From contig WHVD01000004.1 in NCBI GenBank assembly GCA_015178975.1, positions 620,001 through 684,000 on the forward strand: 64,000 nt of DNA. The letters are read 5' to 3'. The stretch comes from Hysterangium stoloniferum. Taxonomy: Eukaryota > Basidiomycota > Agaricomycetes > Hysterangiales > Hysterangiaceae. Under the pieces are notes generated by a model, which was not told the DNA's origin, did no database searches, and was given only the letters and a program-made list of their open reading frames with translations. Within the stretch, counting starts at the first letter, position 1. The number at the start of each line of letters is the position of its first letter. This document shows, piece by piece, positions 9,511 to 19,415 of this stretch. Made by a program: the position numbers and the translations under genes.

Positions 9511-11428
9511 AGTTTGTCACTAGGAATATACCTAATAACCTGCATGCAACAGTCAAGTCTTTATGATGGTCACTAACACAGTTGTTTGTGAAACCAGTCT
9601 ATAACCAAACACACTTGGAGTGAGAGGCTAGAGATCGGACCTTGGATGACATAATCGAAGATGAATACAAGAGGCTGACATAAGCCCAATGTCGAGGAGT
9701 GTAGAACTTTGTTAAGTGCCATGTCGGGAACTATCGGGAAGTCACCAGGAAGTCGGAAACTAGTGGATAGGGTCAGGACGTCGGCTTCAGCTTATGTGCT
9801 GCGCCTCTACGCAAACGCTCAAAGTCCTTAATTTCAGAAGTAAGGGTTACGATGGAAGATACAGATATTCAGGATTCCGAAGAGTTCCGAATATCGAGCG
9901 TACAGAAAGATGGGAGGAGGAATAAGAAACTAAGTCGATATCAGATCTAAGGTAAAGTACAAATTTGCGGAAACTAATATAAGTCTACTTGTTATTGTAC
10001 TACAAACTAAGACCATAATAAGATGGAAACAGAAGTGTTCTTAAAACGGAAATACAATAAGACATATTAGGAAGACAATATTCCGAAACGGGAATATAAC
10101 AAACAAACGAGTGAATACTTGTCAACGGACAAATTACCAAATGCAGAACAAGGGAAGAATGCGGATGATACGGTAACTATAATGTTTTGTAGTCGGATAT
10201 CGGAAGTCGGATATTGTAACATCCAGGAACGGGTCATAACAAACTTCAACAATAAGAGACACTACAGTATCCCTTACTGGCCTGGCCATAGGAGTGAGAC
10301 TGAGAGTAAGACTTAAGAGATTGTCCTTAAGAATGAGCTTCAAAATGAGATACAATGAAATTGCTTGTTCAATAGTGGGCAAAAGAGAGGCCCTTATATA
10401 CATGAGGAAGCACAGGTCAAAACAAACATCTACAAATGACGACACAATAACGATGTGATATGGTGAGTCATCTCTGAGTCATCACAATAAGAATGTTAGT
10501 AAAGCTGTGAATAATAAAAGGGGGAGGCTGCACTGAACAATAAGAGAATAAGCAAAAGATAAGATCAGACATGTGATATGGATAAATGGGGAAACACAAT
10601 AGAACAATAGGGGAGACTGAGTCAGACAATAGGAGTGATGGAGTGATAGAAGTGATGGTTGATGAAAGATCGATGATACTGAGTAAGAAACACTCAAGAA
10701 TCCCATGATAATGTGTCATCCTCCAATGCTATGCTTGATTTCGAAATCTTGACAATACTACCAATCAATGAACCGAGATTGGACATGTTCTGTTCCTACT
10801 TTTGCAGTATAAGGAGGAGCAACCAATATCTGCATTAGAACCAGGTGGTGAGTAGGCTCCACAACCATACAAGGAACACAAATTGACAATGACCTTGACA
10901 AGGCTCTACTTGGCTCCCTTCTTGAACTGGGAACATCCTCAATGAGGGTCCTCCATGATCTCCTATTGGAATGAACATTGCCTCATAAAAGAATCCCTGT
11001 GATGGTGGGGAACACTCTCACTGGAGTACTCAATCAAATTGATAATGGAAGAGTTCATGAGAGTTATCGTATAGATGAATAAAGACAGGATCATCTGGAG
11101 CATATGGGGGTCAAATAGCTTTTTGATGGAGGTAATGAAGGTGTTCTTTTGAGGAGTATGAATAGGCTGGTTTGGGCTCACATATGATGTCTGAGCATGA
11201 AGAGAATTGAGATGTTACTTCTTCAAGTTCTATTAGGGAGTGAGGAGCTGGTTTCGAGTAGGAACTGAGGGTTACTTTGGAGGATGATGCAGTATTAAAC
11301 ATGATGGAGTTTTTGCACATCTGATTGATGAAACTGATTTGGCTGTGTAGAAGTCGTCTTGAGTGCCAAAGTATGTATATATAGGAATTTGTGCTTGTGA
11401 CATGACTTGAAACTATAGCCATATAGGT
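9511..11428. mobile_element. TA-flanked insertion in Copia gag, type unknown
   Basis: The Copia gag frame stops at 11,431 (minus strand, ...SSIGK) and resumes at 9,508 (YTDIGLLNADNK). Removing 9,511-11,428 with one of the two flanking TA dinucleotides (9,509-9,510 and 11,429-11,430) restores the frame exactly. TA duplication suggests a Tc1/mariner-type insertion, but I see no clear terminal inverted repeats and no transposase. The net size without the solo LTR-C inside it is about 1.38 kb. Confidence 0.6.
9710..10241 (-). mobile_element. Solo LTR, Gypsy family C
   Basis: A 532-bp LTR in minus orientation, with AACTT duplications at 9,705-9,709 and 10,242-10,246. It matches the Gypsy-C LTRs at 47,353 and 56,935. 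The core is on the minus strand at 9,783-9,795. Confidence 0.88.
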
Positions 11429-11430
11429 TA

Positions 11431-11810
11431 CTTTCCAATTGAACTCTCTACATTGGATGGCATGCTATGCACTTCTTTGAGTGTTGACCAGGCTTCGTGT
11501 GCAGTGTCTGTTAGTTCGATACCGTGGCCGATGGGATTTTTAATGTTTAGGTCAATCATCACCTTTGCATATGCATTGCACTGTTCCCACTCCTCAGGTG
11601 AGGGGTTCTTTGATCCCCAGTAGCTTGTTGGTGTGGGTGTGGTATCAGGTGTGATGGGGGAAGGGTTCTTGATGGTTCCATCCAGGTATCCTTGGACACC
11701 TTGTGCACCTGCAGCAGACCAGATAGTGTTGTGCCAGGTGAGCCAGTTATGTCCATCGAAATGGTCTTCTGATTGTAACATGAACAGGGCTGTTGAGTGG
11801 ACATGTTTGT
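11431..11810 (-). pseudogene. Copia gag 5' part
   Basis: The minus strand encodes the N-terminal gag region of a Copia element (residues LQSEDHFDGHNWLTWHNTIW and later HEAWSTLKEVHS). It starts just downstream of the primer-binding site and is cut off by the TA-flanked insertion. The methionine at 11,781 is in frame, but homology seems to begin a few codons upstream, so the true start is uncertain. Confidence 0.8.
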
Positions 11811-11934
11811 TTCTTCAGTATATGTGGGGCAGTTTTTATGGTCAGTTGGGATTGGTAGGGTTTTGAGGTTCAGGTTCAGTCAGTTCTCATTAGTCAATTT
11901 CTGATATGGTTATAGTGTTTAGCAGCTTTGTTCG

Positions 11935-11946
11935 GGGCCCATAACC
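11935..11946 (-). other. Copia primer-binding site, initiator tRNA-Met anticodon arm type
   Basis: Directly next to the 5' LTR the minus strand reads GGTTATGGGCCC. Copia-type elements often prime with a half-tRNA of initiator Met cut in the anticodon loop. The complement of that arm is close to GGTTATGAGCCC, so this site differs at one base. Confidence 0.65.
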
Positions 11947-12139
11947 TGTAACAAAATACACTCAGTCGATACAATAGTATACTTTGACTATATTTGTTAC
12001 CTGTAATGAAATACACTATGGTACATTTTGTGAGCTAAGAGAAAGGAGAAACAAGATGATTATGACATACCTCAGTCGATATGATAGTATACTTTGACTG
12101 AGGTATGAAGCTACAAATACTGTACTTACATAAATATAC
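11947..12139 (-). repeat. Copia 5' LTR, first segment
   Basis: The 193 bp adjoining the PBS, matching 4,555-4,750 of the other LTR. It is interrupted after 12,139 by Gypsy-B and continues at 20,241-20,370. Confidence 0.88.
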
Positions 12140-12959
12140 TGTTACGACCGGACAAATCCCGCCGGACTCCGGGCACTAACTCGTACGCCCCCATGCGCTA
12201 CAAGCACCAATCGTCTGTTTATAGGATTTCCCGCCCGGACTCCGTTACGTCAAGACTCGTTACGTTCGACCTCATTAAGACACATATCAGTCACCGGACT
12301 TCCCCCGGACCCCATCTCTGTCTATGTCCATCTTCGTCCCACGCATCAGTCACCGGAACCCGCTTAGAATCCCGTCACCGCTCTAATCGAGCCCCGTTCC
12401 CGTTTTAGTCAAATGACCTGTCACGATTTAGGACTCCGCTCCCGCTCCGTTTCCCGTTATGGGATATGCTTTGTCACGATTCGGACTCCGCTCCGTTCCG
12501 TCCCGTTCCTAACACCAATTTGGTGTTTACTATTCCCGTTTTATGTTTTGCTCGTTTCGTCTCATTATTACTGGATTCGGTATGTCATGCATTCCACGGT
12601 CTATATAAACTGGCAGATGTTGTACATACAATCCAGTCAGAAAATTAGCTTAGATTCCCCCCAGTAATCTAATACATTTTCCTCTCTAAAAACCTACTCT
12701 TATCAGACCGCTCGCACTAGTCGGAGCCCACGGGCTCCGGCGCATCTATCTCTCTCGACTATCTCGATTCACGACTCTCGACTCACGACCTACGACTCAC
12801 AACCCACGAACCCCCGCCCGGACTCCCCGGGATTCCCATCCGCCTGTCTGAAATTGGACAACACGATCTAGCGAGGGCGCAGCCTATAAGCTGAAGCCAA
12901 GTCCCACCGGATATTCCGCGGGTTTCTCCGGAAACCCGCCCTGTGTGTGTATCCTAACA
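12140..12959 (+). repeat. Gypsy-B 5' LTR
   Basis: An 820-bp LTR from TGTTACGACC to CCTAACA. A TATA-like CTATATAAAC lies near 12,601. The core ATAAGCTGAAGCC at 12,886-12,898 is shared with families A and C. Immediately 3' the sequence is GTATTTTCTGACTAATAC, without the TGG that normally starts a tRNA primer site. Confidence 0.92.
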
Positions 12960-12995
12960 GTATTTTCTGACTAATACTCGCAGATTGTTTTCATT

Positions 12996-14285
12996 ATGCC
13001 ACCAAGAAGAAGTACACGCACACAGTCATCAATACCTGGACCGTCGACTCTTCATTCCCCGTTAACTCTGTATACCAGTCAGACGCTTGCGAACCAGTCG
13101 GAACCCATGGAAGAAGCCCGCATCGAAGAAATCCCGGAAGACCTGGACGAATCCGAGCGCGAGGACGATTCCGTGGCCCCCGACAAGGGCAAAGGTGTCG
13201 AAATCCCTCCTGAAAATCCTCCGCCTTTTCAACGACCGCACACGAGGGATCCTACTTCTGAGTTTTTAGCAGGTACTATAGATAAATTCATGACGCACCT
13301 GCTAGAAGAACGAAAAAGAAAGGAACAAGAACCTCCACGGTCAAAAGTCAATGCTCCGGAACCCTTCACGGGTTCCAACCCAAACAAACTCTCTACTTTC
13401 CTCATGCAATGTCGCTTCAATTTCCGCGATCGCGCCACTGCATTCTCCATGGACTCCCGAAAAGTCAACTACGCACTTTCATATTTGTCGGGATCTGCGT
13501 TGAAATGGTTCGAACCGGCTTTTAGCGGGATTACCGAGGAAGAGCCGCTCTGGCTTGAAAATTGGGAAGCTTTTGTTGAGGAGCTTGAAACCAACTTCGG
13601 CCCATATGACCCGACAGGAGAAGCCGAGAATAGTCTCACAAATCTTCGTATGAAGGACACGCAGCGCATCACGGACTACATCGTCCAATTCAATAATCTT
13701 GCAGCTCGTTGTCAGTGGGGCGATCCCGCTCTCCGCCACCAATTCTATGCCGGTCTGCCGTCCCGCCTTAAAGACGAAGTCTCGAAAGGAGAAGATGGCA
13801 AGCCAAAAACCCTGTCCCGTATGCGCCTCAAAGCTCAAAACGCGGACGCACGTTATTGGGAACGTCGCGCGGAAGTTGCCCGCGAGACGTCCGCGGACAA
13901 AATAAACAAGTCCAAGGACAAAAACAATAACACCAATTCGTCAACCAGCAACCAGAACTCCACGCAATCCGACAAGAAGAACGATAAAAAGTCTTCGAAC
14001 AACAACAACAATAAGGACAATAAGGACAACAACAAGGGTCAACAGTCCAGCAAGCAAGCCGGAAAACCCGACCTCTCAGGCAAACTCGGACCTGATGGCA
14101 AATTAACTCCACAAGAAAGACAACGTCGTATGGACAACAACCTCTGTCTCTTGTGCGGGAAACCCGGTCATCGAGTCCCGGAATGTCCGCTGGCAAAAGC
14201 AAACTCTTCAAAGGGTCAATCAGCCAAGGCCTCCACGGAAACCCCGTCGAAGGATAAACCAGCTGCCGATTCGAAAAAAGAGTAA
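12996..14285 (+). CDS. Gypsy-B Gag polyprotein
   Basis: An intact 429-residue capsid/nucleocapsid protein that would build the virus-like particle and bind element RNA in the cytoplasm. The first about 100 residues are polar and acidic. A retrotransposon gag domain follows (PEPFTGSNPNKLSTFLMQC through FYAGLPSRLKDE), then a K/N/S/Q-rich low-complexity linker, and one CCHC zinc knuckle at residues 384-397 (CLLCGKPGHRVPEC). The ATG lies 37 nt after the 5' LTR. The homologous gag of Gypsy-C (55,608-56,900) aligns throughout. Pol follows in another frame. Confidence 0.93.
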   Translation: MPPRRSTRTQSSIPGPSTLHSPLTLYTSQTLANQSEPMEEARIEEIPEDLDESEREDDSVAPDKGKGVEIPPENPPPFQRPHTRDPTSEFLAGTIDKFMTHLLEERKRKEQEPPRSKVNAPEPFTGSNPNKLSTFLMQCRFNFRDRATAFSMDSRKVNYALSYLSGSALKWFEPAFSGITEEEPLWLENWEAFVEELETNFGPYDPTGEAENSLTNLRMKDTQRITDYIVQFNNLAARCQWGDPALRHQFYAGLPSRLKDEVSKGEDGKPKTLSRMRLKAQNADARYWERRAEVARETSADKINKSKDKNNNTNSSTSNQNSTQSDKKNDKKSSNNNNNKDNKDNNKGQQSSKQAGKPDLSGKLGPDGKLTPQERQRRMDNNLCLLCGKPGHRVPECPLAKANSSKGQSAKASTETPSKDKPAADSKKE

Positions 14286-14401
14286 GCAACCCCGCGGACT
14301 CCGCGCGGGTTAGGGGTTGCGTTGCCTCTCCGCGCATTCAAGAGTTCACTCGCCTCAACGCATCCACTCTTTCACATTCTGATTCATTTTTCGTTAAACT
14401 G

Positions 14402-17400
14402 ATGTCTAATATGATCCCGAAATTCGTTTTTTCAGCTCTCATAGATTCCGGCTCGACTCATTGTTTTTTAGATACAAAATTCACGCAAAAAAATTCTTTG
14501 TCAACTTATTCGATAAATCCCGTCGCTCTCCGCCTCTTCGATGGCACAAGTAATTCGGTTGTTACCCAAGCTTGTGATTTACCCATCAGTTTCCCTTGTG
14601 GAACATCTCAATTGGTCACTTTCTATGTGACCCAGTTAGACTCAAGTTGCTCAGTGGTTCTAGGACATAACTGGCTTACCCGCTACAATCCGTTGATTGA
14701 CTGGATAGCTAACAGTATAACATTCCGGACTCCCGCGGCGACTGAGGAAACTGCGCCTGTCTCGGCCTCCACGGCACCCATGGCCTTCCCGGCACCTGCA
14801 GTCTCGAGGACTCCTGTGATCCCTACGGCACCTACAGCTTCCCCAGAACCCACGGCACCTCCGTCCATTTCTCTGATTAATGCTGCAGCTTTTATTAGGG
14901 CTTCAAAAATGGATGGGTCCCAGGCGTTCACTATCAACTTAAAAATTGATGAAGCAACTGGACGTTTCTCAACCCCAGTATCCGAATCTGAGCAAGCTGC
15001 TGATCTAGAAGGCATCCCGGAGAAATACCATGACTTCGCGGATGTTTTTAGCAAGTGAAAAGCTGACCGGCTTCCGCCTCACAGAGAATACGACTTAAAA
15101 TATCAATCTTGAAGATGGCGCCCAGCCACCCCTAGGACATATTTACCCGCTTTTGTCCACGGAACTATCCGCAATCCGTGATTTCCTGGATGAACATTTG
15201 TCCATAGACTTTATTCGACCCTCAAAGTCTCCTTTTGGAGCACCTGTTTTGTTTGTCAGAAAAAAGGATGGATCCCTTCGACTATGTGTTGATTTTAGAG
15301 GACTCAATGCTGTCACCAAAAAGGACAAATATCCACTCCCACTTATATCTGACCTGCTCGATGCTCTGCGGAATGCCCGGATTTACACCAAAATAGATCT
15401 CAAGCACGCCTATCATTTGGTCCGGATTGCCGCGGGTGATGAATGGAAAACCACTTTTAGAACCCGCTATGGGGCCTTCGAGTGGTTGGTCATCCCTTTT
15501 GGACTCACTAATGCCCCGTCTGTTTTTCAGCGTTTTATCAACGACATTTTCTCCGACATGCTCGATGTATGCGTCATTGTTTACTTGGACGACATTCTTA
15601 TCTACTCCGAGAATCCCGCGGAACACAACAAACAAGTCCGTGAGGTTCTCCGGAGGCTCAGACAACATGGTTTATTCGCAAATGGTAAAAAATGTACTTT
15701 TGACACGGACTCCGTGGAATACCTAGGTTTCATGATGGGACCCGATGGACTCCGCATGGACGAAACTAAAGTACAAGTCATCAAAGATTGGCCCAAACCC
15801 CGAAAAGTTAAAGATATACAATCCTTCCTCGGCTTTGCCAATTTTTACAGACGTTTTATCCGTGGATATTCCGACATCACGGTACCCCTTACCCGTCTTA
15901 CGCATAAGGGTACTCCATGGAATTTTAACGATAAGTGTCAAAAAGCTTTCAATCTTTTAAAAAATTCTTTTTCCACAGCTCCTATTCTGTCGCATTGGAA
16001 ACTGGACTTCCCGCTCATTGTTGAAACGGACGCCTCCGACTATGCACTTGGAGCCATTCTCTCTATCCAGGACTCCGACGGAGAAGTCCACCCCGTGGCT
16101 TTTCTGTCCCGGACTTTTACCGGAGCAGAGCTCAACTACGACGTTCATGATAAAGAACTTCTGGCAATCTTTTCAGCTTTCAAAGCGTGGCGACACTATT
16201 TGGAAGGTTCAGGAGCTCCTATTGACGTTGTAACAGATCACAAAAACCTGGAATACTTTTCTACCACAAAACTCTTGACCCGTCGGCAGGCCCGCTGGTC
16301 TGAATATCTCTCCGCCTTCAACATGATTATCCGTTTTCGACCCGGCCGTCTCGGCGGCAAACCCGACGCTTTAACTAGACGATGGGACGTCTATCCTAAA
16401 GAGGGGAGCAACGACTATGCAACGGTAAATCCGCATAACCTGAAACCTATTTTCACGAATCAACAACTTACCGCATCGGTCCGCGCAACTTTCCTCGTCA
16501 ATCCCATTGTCCGTGGAATTATCATTATGGATATCGAAAAGTTACATCAAGATATTCTATCGGCAATTCCACTAGACCCAGTTACTAAAGCTCATCTGGA
16601 CAATCCTGTGGACCCCGATCAACCTCGGTGGTCTCTTGATCAACATGGTTTCATTAGACTTGACGATAGGATCTATGTACCAGACTCCGACGGCCTCCGC
16701 CTCAGGATCCTTCAATACAAACATGATCATCCACTCTCAGGACATTTCGGGTACAACAAAACTCTATCATTAATAAGAAGAGAATATACTTGGCCCGGAC
16801 TCCGTGGATTTGTTAAGCACTATTGTAAATCTTGCACTACTTGTCCCCGCTCGAAATCTCAGCGACACAAGCCATATGGCCTTTTGAAACAACTCCCGGT
16901 ACCGGAACACCCGTGGAATTCTATATCTATGGATTTCATTGAACACCTACCAGATTCCGAAGGCTTTTCCGCTATTCTAGTCGTTGTTGACAGATTCTCA
17001 AAACAAGGTATATTCATCCCTACTTATGATACAATTACGTCCGTGCAGTTAGCGGAACTTTTCATTATCCACGTATTTTCCAAGCACGGAGTTCCATCCC
17101 ACGTGACTTCCGATTGAGGATCAGAGTTTGTGTCTCACTTCTTTAGATCCCTCGGAAAATCCTTGGACATGACATTACATTTCACGTCCGGACATCATCC
17201 GGAAGGTGACGGACAAACCGAACGCGTCAACCAGACATTGGAACAATACCTCCGCGTATATTGCAACTATCAACAGGACAATTGGAAAACCTTGTTACCA
17301 CTTGCAGAGTTTGCTTACAACAATGCACCCTCGGCCACTACTGGCGTTTCCCCGTTCTTTGCAAATAAAGGATATAATCCAAACATTACAGTACATCCAG

Positions 17401-18011
17401 AACGAAATCTCACCTCTGTTCGTGCTCAAGAGTTCACCATGGACCTCCACGAGCTCCACGAGGAACTCCGGACTGCAATACTGTCCGCCCAAGAGCAATA
17501 CCAACATTCAGCGGACAAACACCGGATCCCGCCACCCAACTTCAAGATTGGCGACCGGGTTTATGTCAAAGCTCAATTCTTCCGGACTACCCGTCCATCA
17601 AAGAAGCTTGCTGAAAAATATTTAGGTCCCTTTGAAATTATCGCACAAGTAGGTTCAGTTTCTTGGACTCTACGGCTTCCGGATAGCATGCGCACGGTAC
17701 ACCCGGTATTTCATGTCTCTATGCTAGAACCTTGTACTGCTAACACTATCCCAGATCGCGTGCAATCTCCGCCTCCTCCTGTCATCATTGACGGAGAACC
17801 CGAGTTTGAAATCTCGCAGATTTTAGATTCAAAAATTGACAAGCATTGATGCACTTGTAAACTGCTTTACTTGGTCAAGTGGGCGGGTTACGAGGGCACC
17901 GATGAAGAAACCTCATGGATTTTGGCCATGGAACTCGGTAATGCCACGGAAATCGTTACTGACTTTCATACAGCTTACCCACTCAAACCTGGACCATTAT
18001 CGTCTCTCTGA
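14402..18011 (+). pseudogene. Gypsy-B Pol polyprotein (protease-RT-RNase H-integrase-chromodomain), broken
   Basis: The protease active site ALIDSGST lies near 14,440. The first segment ends at a TGA (15,056), then one extra base near 15,100 shifts the frame. RT and RNase H follow, open from 15,153: DFRGLNAVTKKDKYPLPL, FGLTNAPSVFQRF, YLDD at 15,582-15,593, and ETDASDYALGAILS. Next is integrase with an HHCC finger near 16,727-16,845 and the first catalytic Asp in SMDFIEHLP. A TGA at 17,115 replaces the arginine after the second Asp. The rest of the core reads HHPEGDGQTERVNQTLEQYL. A third TGA (17,847) precedes the chromodomain, ending at 18,011. All three stops fit CGA-to-TGA change. The role would be cDNA synthesis and integration. 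Confidence 0.92.
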
Positions 18012-18221
18012 CCGCACTCCGCGGACCCCGTGTTACGTTTGGACTCATTTTCACTATTCCCTGTCGCCCTATGTCTCTCTTTGCTTTTACAGGTTCTGAC
18101 ATGTCTTGTCAAGTCTTTAAGCGGATTCCCCGCGGACTTTGGCTTTGACTTTTAATTTTTATGTTTTTCTTTCACGCTTTGCTTTTATGATTCAAATTAT
18201 TTTTTATTCTATACTACTTTT
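18012..18221. other. Gap between convergent pol and accessory gene
   Basis: A T-rich stretch of 210 bp between the pol stop and the 3' end of the antisense gene. It probably holds both 3' UTRs. No other coding signal is seen. Confidence 0.5.
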
Positions 18222-19206
18222 TCAGTCTACATTTATGGGACTGTTCTTTTTCCCTGCTTCCTCAGCTATCTCCTCTGGGAGCTCCACGACCTCCGCGGCA
18301 ACCCCGTCCTCATCCGATCCGGCATCCTCGGAACTCCCGACTTGCGGCTCCTTATAGACATAGCCGCCATACTCCGCCAGGAACTTCCAAAACTCCTCGC
18401 GGAGTCCGGACAGCTCCTTTGCCACCACAATTTGGACCTTGTTGCTCTTCCGGAGCAACTCGTTTTGGGCCTCGATGCCCTCGGCGATCTGTCCAAGGAC
18501 CTCGTCCAACCCGGACAACCCGTCCGTCCCGCTTATGTCTCGCGCCCCGGATCCCGTGGCCTGCTCGTGCACAAGCGAGCACCTCACCTTGAGGTGCACG
18601 CATTGATAACATCCCGGCCCCCGGCCAGCCTTTCGGTTGCATTCCATGTTCCGGTCGTTGCAACCGGAACACCGCGGCTCGTTCTGCGTCGGAAGATGGA
18701 CTGGTGCCGCCTTCCTTGCCTTCTGTTGATATGGTCAGTTTCCACGGGTATTCCATGGACATGAGGCCTACCTTTTGGGGGCTCTCTGGCTCCCCCTCGG
18801 ACTCGGACTCCACCTCTGTCGCTTTGCGCTGAAAATCACAAGTCAGTAAAAAATCGACAAGTTGAATATTGGTACTTACCTTTCCCGCAACAATGGCGGC
18901 CCTCTCCGCGGCCAACCGGGCTTTCTCCGCAGCCACCCGGGCATTCTCCGCGGCCACTCGCGCAGCCTCCTCCGCCTCACGTTCCCTCTCCTTTGCGGCC
19001 TCTTCCTCCACGGCCAATGCTTCCTGGTACTCTCTGTCCAGGGCCTCCTCAGCCTCCCTTGCCTCTCTCTCTGCTGCTTCACGAAGCTGGCACTGCTCTT
19101 CTCGCCGCGCCAACAATTGGGCCGCCGTCCACGGCGCCCGATACGGAGTGCCCATGGAGGGCCCTGCTGTTGGCATTGGCTTGCGTGGTGTCGGTTTTGG
19201 TCCCAT
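18222..19206 (-). CDS. Antisense accessory protein of Gypsy-B: coiled coil plus Zn2Cys6-like cluster
   Basis: A three-exon gene inside the element, antisense to pol. Exons are 19,206-18,880, 18,828-18,772 and 18,722-18,222. The introns are 51 and 49 nt (GTAAGT...TTTCAG; GTAGGC...CAACAG). The product is 294 residues with no stop. Residues about 28-108 form an Ala/Glu/Arg-rich coiled coil. Exon 2 is acidic. Exon 3 has a six-Cys cluster (CSGC...MEC...CYQC...VRC) spaced C-X2-C-X6-C-X9-C-X2-C-X6-C, a second possible helix (LDEVLGQIAEGIEAQNELL), and an acidic tail. Spacing fits fungal Zn(II)2Cys6 domains, but the basic residues usual after the second Cys are lacking; the second half (CYQCVHLKVRC) looks more like the canonical first half. 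It could regulate element or host transcription. I do not recognise it as a named family. Confidence 0.78.
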
Positions 19207-19402
19207 GGTGATGAAGATGGGGGTAATAAAGAAGAAGAAATTTCTATTTTTCAATTTTTTATATAGGCTCGTCGCGTTTGAACCTTACCTTCCAGATCAC
19301 ATGACTCTTTGACACATACGTGTAACTGACATGACTTTTGACACATGCGCGTAGCCGACAAGAACCTTATTTAGGTCTAGAGCCTCTTTGGGACTTCGGC
19401 AT
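19207..19402 (-). promoter_or_regulatory. Promoter of the Gypsy-B accessory gene
   Basis: On the minus strand, GCCGAAGTCCCAAAGAGGC (19,382-19,400) lies just inside the polypurine tract, as in the other two elements. Then comes a repeated GTGTCAAA...TCATGT block. A TATA box (TATATAAAAAA, ending at 19,255) lies 49 nt before the ATG. The same 49-nt spacing recurs in the Gypsy-A and Gypsy-C copies. Confidence 0.65.
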
Positions 19403-19415
19403 AAAGGGAGGATAC
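19403..19415 (+). other. Gypsy-B polypurine tract
   Basis: AAAGGGAGGATAC directly precedes the 3' LTR. It is the expected plus-strand primer site. Families A and C have the equivalent GGGGGG(A)TAC at the same place. Confidence 0.75.

Noticed and set aside
10468..10719. Hydrophobic minus-strand open frames as a membrane protein
   Set aside because: Two frames are open at once over AT-rich, Ser/Leu-biased sequence, typical of chance frames. No topology motif is seen.
13828..14337. A 169-residue minus-strand open frame antisense to Gypsy-B gag
   Set aside because: It mirrors the low-complexity and zinc-knuckle region of gag, has no homologue in the matching place of Gypsy-C that I can see, and has no promoter or intron signals.
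18352..19254. A single 300-residue uninterrupted minus-strand protein in Gypsy-B
   Set aside because: The frame stays open through both introns by chance. The homologous copies support splicing into a different frame that carries the six-Cys cluster.
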